Shown: positions 45,834-58,424, numbered from the stretch's first letter. The stretch: DNA of 64,000 nucleotides from Ampelocalamus luodianensis (GCA_036346255.1 CM070628.1:13097840-13161839), one strand, 5' to 3'. Program-made: numbers and translations. Notes: generated by a model not told the origin, from the letters alone.

Positions 45834-48800
45834 TGTAACATCCCAATTTTCTAAAGTTTAAAAACGTCTTTTGTTTAGTTAGTAGTTGGAAAATTCACCC
45901 TTGAGTTTTATTTGAATTTTATAACAAGCTTAATATGGAATTTTAGTATCAAAACAATTTAATATGAATAATACCAACACGAACAATGGTCAAAACTATT
46001 TTATTTGGATTCTATGTGCTTGGATATATTTTCTAGATTTTTCTAGAATTTTTTTGAGTTCATTTGCTATTTTCTATTTGCTATTTGAATTCTTAGTATT
46101 TTATAAAATAGAAAATGTATTAAAATCTAAATTAAAGCTCTCGAGCCGAATCTCTTCGGCCCAATCTAATCTTTCCTGTGCATGGCCCACGTAGCGGCCC
46201 AAATGTGCATCCGAGCCAGCCTGCCTCGCCCGCACTCCTTCTCCCTCTGCCAAGTGGACCCGCCGAGTCATCGTCTCCTCATTGTCTTCCTCCTCGTGAA
46301 GCCGTGTTCGACCGCCATGGCTGCCTTCTAGAAGCTCCGTCCAGCACAATCAACTCTCTAACTAAAACCTCTCAGATTTTGATGTCAAATCTTATTTCCG
46401 AGTCTTTCGCACCCGTTATGGATAGAATCATACCCCGATTCGAACTCTATCTCCAAAATCGAAAGAGGTCGAGTTTATCCCGATTTGGGCGTTTCCTTAC
46501 CAAGCACGCCCAACCCATATAAATAGGCACCCTAGCTTCGCAATCATTCCCTTGTTCCGAATCCCCGATCAATTCCTTCCCTAGAGCCCTAGCGCCGCCA
46601 CGATTTGAGATTTAGGGTTCGGTCACCGAAACCCTAAAGCTTCAAATTCCACCACCGCCGTGGACACATTATCGATGTTGACCACACCAGCAGCTTCACC
46701 GTCGTAGCCGCTACCTTAGACGCCCATCCATTACCTCAGTTCGGCACCGAAGTTTTTCGCCGACAACACCTGGTCCTCGTTCTCCGCTCCGACGGGAATT
46801 TTAACTAGCCGTGTCAACCTCTCGTGCCCAATATGGTAACATATTGTGCGCAATATCCCTCTCTACCCAATGCGTGCACTCACCACCGGTGAATTGCCGC
46901 CGTTCGCCGTTGTCGTTCAGACCTGAAGGTCTCGCCGTCGATTAGTGACGTGGCATCCACGCGTGTGTCCACCTCATCCTCCGCGTCAACCTTCGTGCAC
47001 ATGTGGCGCTTGTGTGGCGGTCTAGTCACGGCCTCGTCAGAGCACATGTGTTAGTCCATCCCCAACCCCAGATCCCGAAACACGTGAACACAGCCCATGT
47101 GGACCGTGTCTATGACACGTGGGCCCCACATGTCAGCATCAGATCCTTTTCTTCCGTTTTGTTTTAATTCTGAAATTCCCAGGGTTGACATCAGCATTGC
47201 AGCATATTCCGGTTTTTCAAAAGAAAAATAATTCGAAATATTCCAATAAATCCTTTTTTGTGTTTTTCTTTAGATTGAAAATTCCAAAAGCCATATCTTT
47301 TGCATCCGAACTCCGCTTGAGCCCATTCAAATTTCTAAATTCATCTAATTTTGAGATATATTTATCTGAGATTTTTATTTAATTTTTGGAGTTGATTTTG
47401 TTCTCCGTTTTTTGTTTTTTGTTTATTTATTTCGTTTGCGAGTAGACGTTGATTCATCGAGGGATTTTGAAGAAGGGGTTATTCCAAGGCGAGTACTAAG
47501 TTAAGACCAGTACTCAGATCTATTCCAAGGCGAGTTATTCCTTTGATCATATTGAACCCAGTTTTCAAAATTATATTAATTCAAATTATTGTATGTACTT
47601 TAAATATTTATTTAAATGCTTTTGGGTTTAGTTTTCAATCCAAGTTGTTATATCCACCTTGCTTATTATTATGTCATAATGTTTTATCACCCTAGATTGG
47701 TTAGTTATTTAGTTGGTATTATTATAGCACAAACATGGGTTGGTTAGATACGATTAGATTGTTTAGCCATGCAATGTGTCATCATTCCATGTAAGTTGTA
47801 ATTATAAATTTGACTAAGTGAATATGGAACTTTGTGATAAAACTATGTGCTATGTGCTATTACTTGTTGATGGCATGTGTTGCACTTAACTAACTGGGTG
47901 GTAAAGGATTTAGAATGAGGCAAGTGGTGGATACTAAGTGACATGGTGGAGCTGTGTGCGTGGGAATAATAATCTATGTGACACAGTTAGAAATTGAAAG
48001 TCTTGCCTTGGTAAATTAAGGACTTAACTTTGTGCGTCATTGAACTGAGCTACAACTGTACCACCACATGCCTGATGGGACGGGCTTAACTTAGTAAGTT
48101 ATGGATTCTCGACATTGATTACTCAGGTAGTAGGTTAGAAATGGATGGAGGTGTGTACCGCTGTGGTAGGGTCACATCTATGGGCGATTTGTTGTCTCTA
48201 GGTTCAACGGTGTGCATCGTGCCAAAACGTTGTGGTAGGGTTGGTATGACAGCAAAACATATCGGGAGTGTCAATGCTTTAGATGAAGATTCTAAAAGGT
48301 TTTGTTGTGATCAGCTCCGTACAAGTTGATTGCATCTTGTGGGTAAAGTCTACAACCTCTGCAAATTGTTAGTCAATCTATTCAAATAGCCGCGTCCACT
48401 GTCATGGACATGCTTGGAGATTTTACAAGAGGGTAGATTTTCATAAAACAATTGGGAAGGGACAGCTATGTGAATTTATTCATGGAGCTGTGTGAAAGAA
48501 TTTAATTAGGCTTTGTGTTCTTTGTGAAAGCAATTGTTAAGTTATTATTGTTTATTTGTTTTAAGTTACATTTCAATCTATTATTTGTATTCAATTGCAA
48601 ATGTTGCATTTTTGCAAAAGAACCATAGAAGCTATTCCTTTGGAATAAGCTTTCATCTATATATTGCATTCTGTGGTACAACTTGCGAGTACGGTTGTGT
48701 ACTCATACTTGCTAAATCAAATCAACAGAAGTGAAGGAGTCATCGCCCACATTCGAGTAGTGCTACGAAGGTTCTGATCGTTAGGTCATTGATCCCAGTC

Positions 48801-49066
48801 AGTTGTCTGTGGTGATTTGATAGGATTCAATTGGAGTTTATTTTGTTTCGCTGCTTATTTAATTATTGCCAGCCCTGCGAGGCTTAATAAATGTAAACTC
48901 GACCATAAGGTCAAAACCTTTATTTGTTATTCAAATTAATTATTTATGCTATTATTCGATTTGTGTGGATCAATATTCATCTATGTTGATACTGTGTGCA
49001 CTAGCGTGATCCTCGACTAGTGCAGAATACACAGAGGGTCTAAAATTGCATTTTTTGGTCCCGACA
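45834..49066 (+). mobile_element. 3.2-kb solo LTR, sister of 36778-40004
   Basis: Starts TGTAACATCCCAATTTTC and ends TGGTCCCGACA. Flanks are tgtta (45829-45833) and tgttg (49067-49071), a 5-bp duplication with one mismatch. It has a TATA box TATAAATA (46518-46525) and a module at 48328-48405 with near-palindrome CTATTCAAATAG (48378-48389). It shows many base changes relative to the sister, so the two are independent insertions of the same family. Confidence 0.87.
48328..48405 (+). other. Conserved LTR module with central palindrome, copy 6
   Basis: tgtgggtaaagtctacaa, ctctgcaaa, CTATTCAAATAG, gccgcgtcc, gtcatggaca. The order is the same as copy 4. Confidence 0.72.
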
Positions 49067-51660
49067 TGTTGCCACTAGACGCGCAGTGTAGTGGAAGAAA
49101 AGTTGGAGCAGTCTAATCCAACATCGAGCGCGTCGATGAAGTGGTCATAGTCGATCGTGCAACGTCCTTGGCGCCGATCGTCTCCTCCAACAACGTATGA
49201 TGTTCCTTACGTAGGTCGTGGATCGTCCTCGATCAGCATAGCAGCAACCGCAGTAGCGCCTCTACAGTATCCACACGCCTAGGGGTGGAACGTCGTACGC
49301 CGGTGTGCTAGCACCAACGCACACTGCAAGGCCTTCGAGAAGATGGTGGCTAGGGTTTCAGTGGAGCAACTCTCACAAACCAACATCCCCATGCATCCCC
49401 TTATAAAGAGTCCATAATGAATCCTATTTGAACTGTTTGTTCCAACCCGTTAAGTGTGTGACCCTATAGATTCATACGTAATCGGTTGACTCGGAAGCTC
49501 CTTTTCGACCATGAGTCATTAGCAGTTCCTACCAAGACATAACGATTCCTGAATACACATAATATTATATCGGACGAACCTTATGCAATATGATCTGCGA
49601 CCAGGTCCTTATCCCTTACGACCAGCTCATATCTCTGTACAACCAATTCATATTTAGTTATGACCAGTTCGCAACTCCTTACGACTAGTTAGTGATCATG
49701 TCCGATCAGTTTATGACCAGTCCGTATCTCCATACAACATGTTCGTATCTGGTCAGACTGAATGACCTCCTTGCGTATTCTCCCCCTTACCTTACGATTT
49801 CTGGTTGAACTCCAAGTGAGATATTTTGTCATCCATGGACTGTTCAATACTTTCTCGATCAAGTGACGGATAACTTCATGTGGTCGACTCTCCGACCACT
49901 AGTGGCACAGCCATGCACTTTCTTTATCCGACCACATCGAGGAGCCCAGAGATATCTCTCCTAATATGTTACGAGGGGTAAATCTCATATCCAACCAGTC
50001 ACATCACTCCACATGTATTAGAGTGTCACGATTGAGTACCTTGCACGGTTGTGTAGTTAAACTATGTTGGCGTTGTAATGAGAGTAAGATTAGCGAAGTG
50101 ATATGATCGTTAAAGCGATTATTGAGATAGCCGAGATTGTTGGACTATTGTCAGAAATGACTTGGACTTAGTAAGTAACTCTCTAAGAGTTGGAATCTTT
50201 ATAAAGATAATTGAATCGAGAAATGTTTTCGTATTGATGTTAATGCGCGAGTATGTTTGGATTGTGAGAATTTTAGGGATTTAAACTGAGGTTTCCCCTA
50301 TCCTCTTTATGAGAAGTTCATTGTAGGAGTCTTAGAGTTTGAATTTGGGTTTCGCATTGTATGCTAGGAATTTGAGTTGCCTAATGATTATGTGTAGAAG
50401 AAATAGAATAAGAGTGGATTCCGAACAGTAGGACGATCATCGATAGAACCCTTTTGATGGAGTATATGAATGTGTGTGCTGAAGATTCCGAGTTGCTTAT
50501 TCTTAAAAGATTTAGGTGATGTGGTTGCATGTGAGGGCTACTTTGATATGCATTGGAAGTCATCTACAAAAGTATTTCCATCGGTACAAAAGTTGACTAG
50601 GGTATGTTTGATGGAGACAATAGTGCTTCTCTACAAAAGGAATGAATGATGTATTTTGGCCTGAGCATAGCGTTGAGAATGCCAAGATACGAGATATGAG
50701 GTAGTGTGTTATGCGATGAATAGGATTCCAAAGGTTGAACGAAATTTTATTCCTAAAAGAGAACTGAGAAAATTGATACTTCCTCAAAGAAGTGACACGT
50801 TTCTTTGATTCTTGTTTGAGCTTTGTGTTTGGCGAATGTTTTTCGCAAGTTGAGCTCGACACTTATATTGGCATGTGTGGTTCTTATCGATTCAGAAAGA
50901 ATAAAGGAATTTCTGATTTGGACTTTCAAGTGTTTTTCTCCTTTGGATTTCGTGACGTTTATTCGCAAGTTGCCACTTGGAAGGTGGAAAGGTTTTCGTG
51001 ATGAAATTCTGATTTCTGGATTTGACTCTTCAATACCGGGCTGGTAATGCATAGTTGCGATGTGAGCTTCTCATTTTCAAATGGGTTTTGTCGATAAAAG
51101 AGTTTGCTTAAAGAGAGTTCTGTTGTGTGTTCTGGTTAAAGGAGGAGACCCTTGTTTCAGCGAAGAGTTCATTTGAGAGGTGGAACAAGAGTTCCGTGTT
51201 CTGTGTGCTTGTCGTGTGGTTCAGTATCATTGGGAAGGTTAGCCCAAAGTGTATTGGGTTGTTTTCGCTAGTTGTCGTTTCGCTAAGATCGTCTCGGGTT
51301 CCTACGCGGTTTACACAACTTTTGGTATGTTCTGTTATCAAGAAAGTACCTGAGAGATTTGGGGTTTGAGTTTTCATTAATGTCGTTGACCATCGAATAG
51401 GATCTTATCTTCGAGTTTTGTCTGATGAGTGTACCTGGAAATGTCGGGACAAGTGTTATGGCAGACGTTGGTACGCGTCGTAGTCTCTTCAGTCCGAGAG
51501 AGAGGGCACTTGGGAGCTAGAGTCCCGCATGCGTGAGCAGTATCCAGACCTGTTTGTTTCAGGTATGTATTAATCTGTTGTTTTCGAAACCGTGATACTC
51601 TGTTCTTGTGTTCTTTCGTCGGAGAGAATTCGGGGTCGAATTCTGTTAAGGGGGGTAGAA

Positions 51661-54071
51661 TGTGATATCCCGAAAGTTGTTTATAGGGAGAACTTAATTC
51701 AATTTCAAGCTTCTCCCAGCAACGAAGTTTTCAACCAGCGATTAATGTTTCTAATAAGGGGTTTGGTGAACTTTTTCACCAACCTGAGCCATGGGCCCCA
51801 GGCTAGTTTGGCCCAAGGGGGGTGGCCGGCCATGGGGGTTTAGGGGGAGGCGCCTCCTCCCCCCTCCTAACCCTAGCCGCCACTTTCCCTCTCCCCCTCC
51901 CCCCCCTTGCGCCCCCTCCTCCCCAGGCCGCCTCCACCCTGCTGCCCTCTCCCCATGGCGTCCCCAATCCTCCCCAAGCCGTCTCCACCCTGCTGCCCGC
52001 TGTTGGTGGAGGAAGGCGAGGCTCTTCGCGGGCTGCTGTTCAAGAAGGAGAGGGAGGGAAGGGACAAGGAGAGGATCTTCTTCGAGGCTTGTTCATCGTC
52101 GTCCTGCACGTCATCAAGGGTAACGACGGGTTTCATGTGATGTTTGAAAGTCATTAGATGCGATTGCGATTAGATTGATTGGATCGGATTAATTCTGTTC
52201 AACATTCAATTCTGTCCAGAATACTGCGCGGTCAGTTTCGGGTGTTTAGAGGCAGAATTATGGATTTTGATCTCCAAGAGTTATTTAGATAACGTTCTTA
52301 GCTTTCGGTGGCCGCCAAGATCACCTGATTCCGACATTCGAGTCAAAAGTTATGATTGTTTTAGTTTCTGCTGTCCAGAATTCTGACGAGAGTTAGCAGA
52401 CATTGTAATTGTTAAAATTTGACCTAGTTAGAAGATGATTCAGAAGTCTTGCCCATAACGACTTTTGTACGTCATCTCATTAGCTTTCAGTATTGATAAA
52501 AAAAAAACACCCCATTTGGATTTGTAGAACAAAAGTTATACACGTTTTAAGTTGACTGTCCAGAATCCTGACGAGAATGAACTGTGAAGTTGTCTTTGAA
52601 AATATGAGTGGGATAATGAAAAATTCAGGGCTTTCACCCAACTAGGTTATTGTAGGCCTTGGTCTTAGCTTTTGATATTGATAAAGAACGCAAAGTTTGG
52701 TGTAGCCGATTAAAAGTTATGGCACTTTCTGTGCTGCTGTCCAGAATCGCCGGAAGTTCTGACAGATAGTGTTTGTTGGTCTTGTGGAGATTGATACATA
52801 TAGAATTCGAGGTTTCCACTAACTAGGTTGTTGTAGATAATTTCATTACCTTTCAATAAAATCTGAGAACACCCCTTTTCGGGTTTTAGATCAAAAGTTA
52901 TGCTATTTATTCCGCTGCTGGTCCGTACAGACTTTCTGCTAGAATGTGGTTTAATTCAAGTAACGGGTATAATTTAGATGGTGGGATTGGGGATATGAGT
53001 TAGGGCGATGCAAGTAGTGTCTTGATGACATGGTTCTTATTGAGTAACTTTGGTGTAGGGGGTGAGGCGCCAAGGTTAGCGGCTTCTTCGTTGCCTCCCA
53101 GCGCATCGCAACGCTAAAGGCAAGTACAATGACTTATGTGTGATTTGTAAACCCCGGATGCTCGTTGATTGGTATGGTGTTATGTTGATGTTTGAGAAGC
53201 TTAAATTTTCATGTGCCATCCACGGGAGTGGAATATCCACGGGAGTGGAGGTTATGGTAGACAAAAATGTTATGATGATTATGTTCTTTGTGTACGCTCT
53301 TTCATATGTGTGGAGATGATATTAACCATTGATCATAAATTTATTCATGCAATCATGTTCATGTTCCGTCCACGGGAGTGGAGCTCCACGGGAGTGGAGT
53401 CTAAAGTCCCATCAATTCCAGTATGGGTAAGTGAAGTCCCACCATTCCAATGTGGGCAGTTTTGGACACCCGTATGAAACGTTCTTCATACGGTATTTTG
53501 GATCCCCGTATTTCGATAAATACGGGCTTAAGTGAACACCGACGGGTGTGTCACTTGCTATACCGGTATAAGCACGAGTGCAGTCCATCCAGTTCATGGC
53601 ATCCATGCATTATAGTTCTTTCTTTCAGATATTTCTTATGTGCTATGTATCTACATGAAGTATGTTCTTGTAATCGTTCTACTTGCTGAATCCCGGACTC
53701 ACTCTTGTTTGTTGTTTGTTTTAGGTGGTCGTTGATGATGACTCTATGGGGAGGGAGTAGACATGTACTAAACATACATCACCATATTCCAGTTTCAATA
53801 ATAGAACTTGGTTGAATTCCTTTATTTGTTTAGAGATAAACTGTAATAATTGAGGCGACATGTGGATGATGTCTCCTGTTTGGTTATGGATGTTTATTTT
53901 CCGCTGTGGTACTTGACCTGCATAGGTTCAGATTATATTTGTGCGATTATGCCTTTTGAGCTATTCTCCTTCCATTCGTTAAAACTTGGATTATTGCTTC
54001 AATTCTCATGATTATAATTGTATGTAGAGTCTTTAGGTAACATTTTGGCTTCTGGATAGCTAGGGTGTTAC
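51661..54071 (+). repeat. LTR of the truncated LARD-like element (2.4 kb)
   Basis: Begins TGTGATATCCCG and ends GCTAGGGTGTTACA. It has a GC-rich leader (51790-52130), about 185-bp repeats with aaaagttat (52348, 52533, 52714, 52905), and GGCAAGTACAAT near 53118. A hairpin array occupies 53220-53574, then gactcactcttg. This is the same order as in the 24181 LTR, with much sequence change. Confidence 0.85.
53220..53574 (+). repeat. Hairpin array, second subfamily
   Basis: Stems: CCAC-GTGG four times (53220, 53237, 53370, 53386), CCCAT with ATGGG (53408-53427), CCCAC with GTGGG (53438-53456), CCGTATGAA with TTCATACGG (53470-53493), and CCCGTATTT with AAATACGGG (53505-53526). Then AGTGAACACC with GGGTGTgTCACT (53531-53555) and a palindrome ATACCGGTAT (53560-53569). 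Most stems have no sequence in common with those at 25934-26133. Confidence 0.9.
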
Positions 54072-54375
54072 AATTTTGGAGCTAAGCATCTACCTTCAAA
54101 AATTCTCTTAAGCTGCCTTTTCCACAAAAATCAGGGTTTGCAATTCCTCCGGTCAAACCCAAACTTTCGGACCGACCGAACAAAAACTTTCGGACCGACC
54201 AGACCCGAGTCACTTTGGCTCAGTCTAACTAGCTTACTGAGCCGCACCTTCTTTCTCTCACTGACCTGGCGGGCCCCACTCAACAGGCCCATCTTCTTCT
54301 TCAGTGGCGCCTGAGCCACGTCCGTGCGGCGCTCACGCCACGCAGCTGCTTCACCGCCAAGCGCACGGGACATGC
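54072..54375. other. Short spacer between two LTRs of opposite orientation
   Basis: A GC-rich stretch continuing at 56596 beyond the reversed solo LTR. It shows no recognisable gene. Confidence 0.6.
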
Positions 54376-56590
54376 TGTAACACCCTGGCTATTCGGAAGC
54401 CAAAATATTACCTAAAGAATCTATATACAACCAAATGGCGGAAGAATATAAACAATATATTATCTAAAGGCATAAGGTGGTCAACATATAATTGAACCAA
54501 TACAAGAATATATTCCGAGTCCAACGACAGTTTATGCAAGTCTACTGAATCCACTAAAATAGCTTTATCAAATAGGTAATCATGGATCATAAGCAATTAT
54601 TTAATCAGTCTTAACATAGAGAAAGTAATCAACCACTTCTAACTTTATTTATTACAGTTCATCACTTAACAAATGAAAGACAGAATCAAGTTCTATTATT
54701 GAAATTGGAGTATGATAAAATGAATGAATAGTATGTGTCTACTCCCTCCCGATAGAGTCATCATCAACGATCACCTAAAATAAACAAACAAAACAAGAGT
54801 GAGTCCGAGACTCAGCAAGTACAGTGAATAATTGGACATACAACAAATATGAACAAGCCAACAACATTAAAGAATAGGAACATAACACCGAATGTTTATA
54901 TGAATGAATGGAATGAATGGATGTAATGAAATGAATGGACTGCACTCCTGCTTATACCGGTATAGCAAGTGACACACCCGTCAGTGTTCACTTAGGCCCG
55001 CATTTAACAAAATACAGGGATCCAAAGCCCGTATAAAGAACGTTTCATACGGGAGTCCGAATCTATCCACATTGGAATGGTGGGTCTTACGTGCCCATAC
55101 TGGAATTGATGGGTCTTTATAATCCACTCCCGTGGATGCCCACATTGGAATGGTGGGTCTCACGTGCCCATACTAGAATTGATGGGTCTTTAAAATTCCA
55201 CTCCCATGGACGAAACATGAAAATGGATGCATGTAATGAACTTATGAATAATAAATAACATCATCTCTAAACATGGGAATTTCACATGTGAAAGGAACAT
55301 AACCATTGAATCTTCTCATGTATCATGTAAAAACACAATATGAACATTAAGCATCCAGCATTCACAAATCATATGAATATCAATGTACTTGCCTTTCGCG
55401 TTGCAATACGTTAGGAGGCAAAGACGATGTCGCTAACTTCGAAGCCTCACCTCCTATACCAATAATTTACTTAATAAGAACAACGACATCAAGACACTAC
55501 TCGCAACACTCCTAACTCATACCCCAAAACCCCAACGTTTAAATATAAACTTAACTCAAATTGAACTACATTCTAGCAGGAAGCCGTAATGGACAGCAGT
55601 ATTAAAAGTGACATAACTTTTGCTCTAAAATATGTAAAAATATAAGCTTAGGCTTGGTTGAAAGGTAACGACATTATCTACAACAACCTAGTTGGTGGAA
55701 ATCCCGAATTATGTATGCATCTAACTCCAAAAGACCGATGAACACCATCTGTCAAAACTACTCGACCAATCTGGGCAACAGCACAAAAAATAGCCATAAC
55801 TTCTAATTGGCTGAACCAAACTTAGTGTTCTTTATCAATATCGAAAGCTAAGACCAAGGCCTACAATAACCTAGTTGGGTGAAAACCCTGAATCTTCCAT
55901 TAACATAATCATATTTTAAAAGACAACTTGACAGTTCATTCTCGTCAGGATTTTGGACAGTAGGGATGAAAATTATCATAACTTTTGATCCGTACGTCGA
56001 AATTAAGTGATCTTGGCGGACACTGAAATCTAAGAATATTATCTAAATATCTCTAGGAGATGGAAACCTCCAATTCGGCTTCTAAGAACCCGAAAATAGT
56101 CGCACAACCTTTTGGACAAAATTGAATTTCTAACCGCAGCAATTCGAACCAATCAATTCTAAGCGAATTCACATCTACTACTAATCAAACAACGAAGATT
56201 GACACCCATTACCCTTGAAGCACCCAGTAAGATGATGAAAAAACCCCACGAAGACCATCTCTCCTCTTCTCCTCCTCTCCTCTCCTTTCCTTCTTCCTTC
56301 CTTTGGTTGATCTTCCTCTTCCTAGCCGGCAGCAGCAGGGAGGCAGTGCTACAGTGCCTCGACGTGCTACAGTATGGCGCGGTGCTACAGTGCCAGCGTC
56401 GCTAGAGTGCGTGCTACAGGAAAAATGCTAGGGTTTGAACTTCTTAAGCCGCTTCCCCACTTGAGCCAAAGAGCTATGGGCCGAAGGCCCAAGTTCTAAT
56501 ACTCCTCCCAAATTCTGAATTTTCATTTCTAATTATATTTGATTTTAGTATTAATCATTTATTTGTTGTATGTTTAAACAGGATATTACA
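54376..56590 (-). mobile_element. Reversed 2.2-kb solo LTR of the LARD family, TSD catgc
   Basis: On the minus strand it starts TGTAATATCCTG (56590) and ends GCCAGGGTGTTACA (54376). Flanks are catgc (54371-54375) and catgc (56591-56595). A reversed hairpin array lies at about 54940-55210, with phrases shared with the array at 53220. Complements of the aaagttatg repeat also occur. It contains no internal coding. Confidence 0.92.
54940..55210 (-). repeat. Hairpin array, reversed solo LTR
   Basis: It contains the palindrome ATACCGGTAT, the pairs CCCGTAT with ATACGGG, a duplicated block with cccacattggaatggtggg, and ccactcccgtgg. It corresponds to 53220-53574, but one block is duplicated and some stems are broken. 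Confidence 0.8.
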
Positions 56591-56595
56591 CATGC

Positions 56596-57223
56596 GCCCA
56601 CTCCTCACACCAACGCTCGTCGCGCCACCCATTCCAGCACCACCCTATCTCCCACCCTCCCCGATCTTATCTTCCTCCCCCTAAACTTTACTCGGGCAAA
56701 ACCCTTAATGCCATTAGCCATGGCTGTACCACCTTGAAGCTGATTCCAGCCCGCTCCAGCTCCTCCCCGTTGCTGCTGCTACCGGTCCTAGTGAGTTCCC
56801 CTGGGTCTCCTCACGCTTATGTTTATCTAGTTATTTTACTTAGGAATTCGTATAAAAATTAAATTGCTAATTTTATTTATTTTTTATTTCAAATTTCAAT
56901 TATTTTGTGTTGTACTTAAGATAGACTCTTATTTCTATATTGTACGTGATATGGACTTTTTTTGTTTAATCTAGATTGTTATAATCTGGACCCACCATAA
57001 TCAATGGTGTAGATGTTTCTTTTTTCCACCGATTAACGTGGGAATTTTTAACCCTTGAGAGCGAACGTGGTAGCTTCTTTTTTCTCTCGCTTTAATAATA
57101 TAATAGATAGATTGTCTAACTTTCCTTATTAGCTTAGAGCTCTTTTACAGTACACACCAATTATTGTGAACCGTCTATTGTTTTATGTCCAATGAATCAG
57201 ATTAGTCAAAATTTAACTATACT
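56596..57223. other. Spacer, GC-rich then AT-rich, no gene
   Basis: 56596-56800 is C-rich and 56820-57223 is T-rich with no reading frame of note. The tail cgctttaataatataatagatag is reminiscent of the 3' end of small grass retroelements, but I cannot assign it. Confidence 0.55.
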
Positions 57224-57341
57224 TGACAAGGATCTAATAATCCTCATTTTATTATTTATCTGTAATTAATATTATAGCTAAATATGATGTCATACAACTA
57301 TTAGATATACCACTTATAGTCTTAAGGGAGAAGCCAACCAG

Positions 57342-57510
57342 GTAGTCGTAAGTTCTTCTACGATCACCCCTATAGTTGTAAGCTTTTCTACGACACCTCA
57401 TGATCGTAAGTCCTTCTATGATCACCTCTAGTCGTAAGTCTTTCTACGACCAGTACCCAGTCGTAAGCTTTTCTGCGACTACCCCCTGGTCATAAGTCCT
57501 TCTACGACCA
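57342..57510 (+). repeat. Array of six palindromic ~27-bp units
   Basis: Units follow the pattern (t/a)gtcgtaag...ttctacgac(c/t)a, for example tagtcgtaagtctttctacg. Several are imperfect (gttgtaag, tgcgact). The pattern is the same as the arrays at 16710 and 41158. Confidence 0.88.
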
Positions 57511-58010
57511 GTTCAGCTACAACAAGCCCGTAATTAATTAGGTCCACTTGTCTGTAGGCTCAATTGATTACGGGGTCTAAGTAGTTAATATACGCTGTTA
57601 TTCTCTGGAGTAACTACAAAAAATGTGACATTATCTCTGACAAGTAACTGTTAGGCGACATAGAGGGGTTACTACTCTGGTGCTTACTACCATTATTACG
57701 TCTATTATACAGAATAATGAGACGTCTCTTGGCCTAGAACGATTACCTCTCCGCACACTATAAAAGGGCTTTAGTCAGAGATAATAGGGGAGAGGCTGAT
57801 TGATACAAGACAATCGGGCGTACGCAATCAGCAGGAGTTCAAGCCTTAGTCTTTCCACTGATTGTAACCAGCATACACAATACAATACACACATGAGTAG
57901 GGTTGTTATTCTCTTCGGAGAAGACCTGAACCTGTATAAAAATTCATGTGCCCTTTTTGTATGCGTGATCAATTGTGGAGACCCCCAAATCAAACAATCT
58001 TTACGTAAGA

Positions 58011-58052
58011 TCGGTTCTAAAACACCGACGATCGGTTCTAAAACACCGACGA
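58011..58052 (+). repeat. 21-bp tandem duplication
   Basis: Two exact adjacent copies of gatcggttctaaaacaccga plus c, at the end of the Tat LTR. Confidence 0.93.
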
Positions 58053-58153
58053 TCCTACACCACAAAGTAGGGGAAAGTATCATTTCATTAAGGATAATAT
58101 TGTAAATACACCTTATCTAGTCACAACCATTACTTCCCAACTCTCAAAGCCCT

Positions 58154-58424
58154 TGTTGAGGAACCGTCGCTGGCGAATCCAGTCCAAGCGATTACCTCGT
58201 AGACAAACTCAGAATCATAAGAACAATGCAAGAACACAAGAATAGAACAAGATATTGGACACAGAGATGTAAGGGGACTTCTTTCTTCTCTTTATTCCTT
58301 CATCCAGCGATCAGCCCTTACAATGACTAGTACCCCCTATTTATAGACTACAACTATGCTAGGGTTTGGGATGAGGAGCCCACCTTGGGCCAGGACTCCT
58401 GGTCCTGGGCCCGGTTTCTTAACA
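58154..58424 (-). repeat. 3' LTR of copia element (271 bp)
   Basis: On the minus strand it starts TGTTAAGAAACCGGG (58424) and ends CGGTTCCTCAACA (58154). A TATA-like ctatttatag complement lies near 58340. The polypurine tract on the minus strand, AAGGGGGAG (58425-58433), adjoins it. Confidence 0.9.

Larger units (their letters stand above)
45741..50035 (-). mobile_element. Reversed, truncated copia-type LTR, split by solo LTR
   Basis: 45741-45833 plus 49067-50035 is the reverse complement of the 3' part of the LTR at 23945-34365 (about 33290-34365). It begins with tgaaggggtacg, the complement of that LTR's end. The match is lost near 50035, so the LTR start is missing and internal DNA of a LARD-like element follows. 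Confidence 0.75.
50036..54071 (+). mobile_element. 3' part of a LARD-like element (internal end plus LTR)
   Basis: 50036-51647 resembles the last part of the internal region of 24181-33041 (for example gagttccgtgt, tcttcgagtYY, gagagggca). A PPT (AAGGGGGGTAGAA, 51648-51660) and an LTR at 51661-54071 starting TGTGATATCCCG follow. The 5' part is missing. No coding motif is visible. The short frames at 50381-51377 lie on both strands and are not convincing. Confidence 0.8.
57224..58059 (+). repeat. Tat/Grande-like LTR, single copy
   Basis: Starts TGACAAGGATCTAATAATCC. It has a palindromic repeat array (57342-57510), a TATA box (ctataaaaggg) near 57761, and the R-U5 words gagtagggttgttattctc and cctgaacctgtataaaa. 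It ends in a duplicated 21-bp unit, about 58059. No target duplication was found and no internal region follows, so it is a solo or truncated LTR. Confidence 0.75.

Noticed and set aside
44659..45846. Overlapping frames in the GC-rich block
   Set aside because: Same reasons as above: no motif and open on both strands. The block is part of a degenerate element.
57342..57510. CRISPR-like array of short palindromic repeats
   Set aside because: Units are directly adjacent and degenerate with no unique spacers, and the context is a plant LTR.
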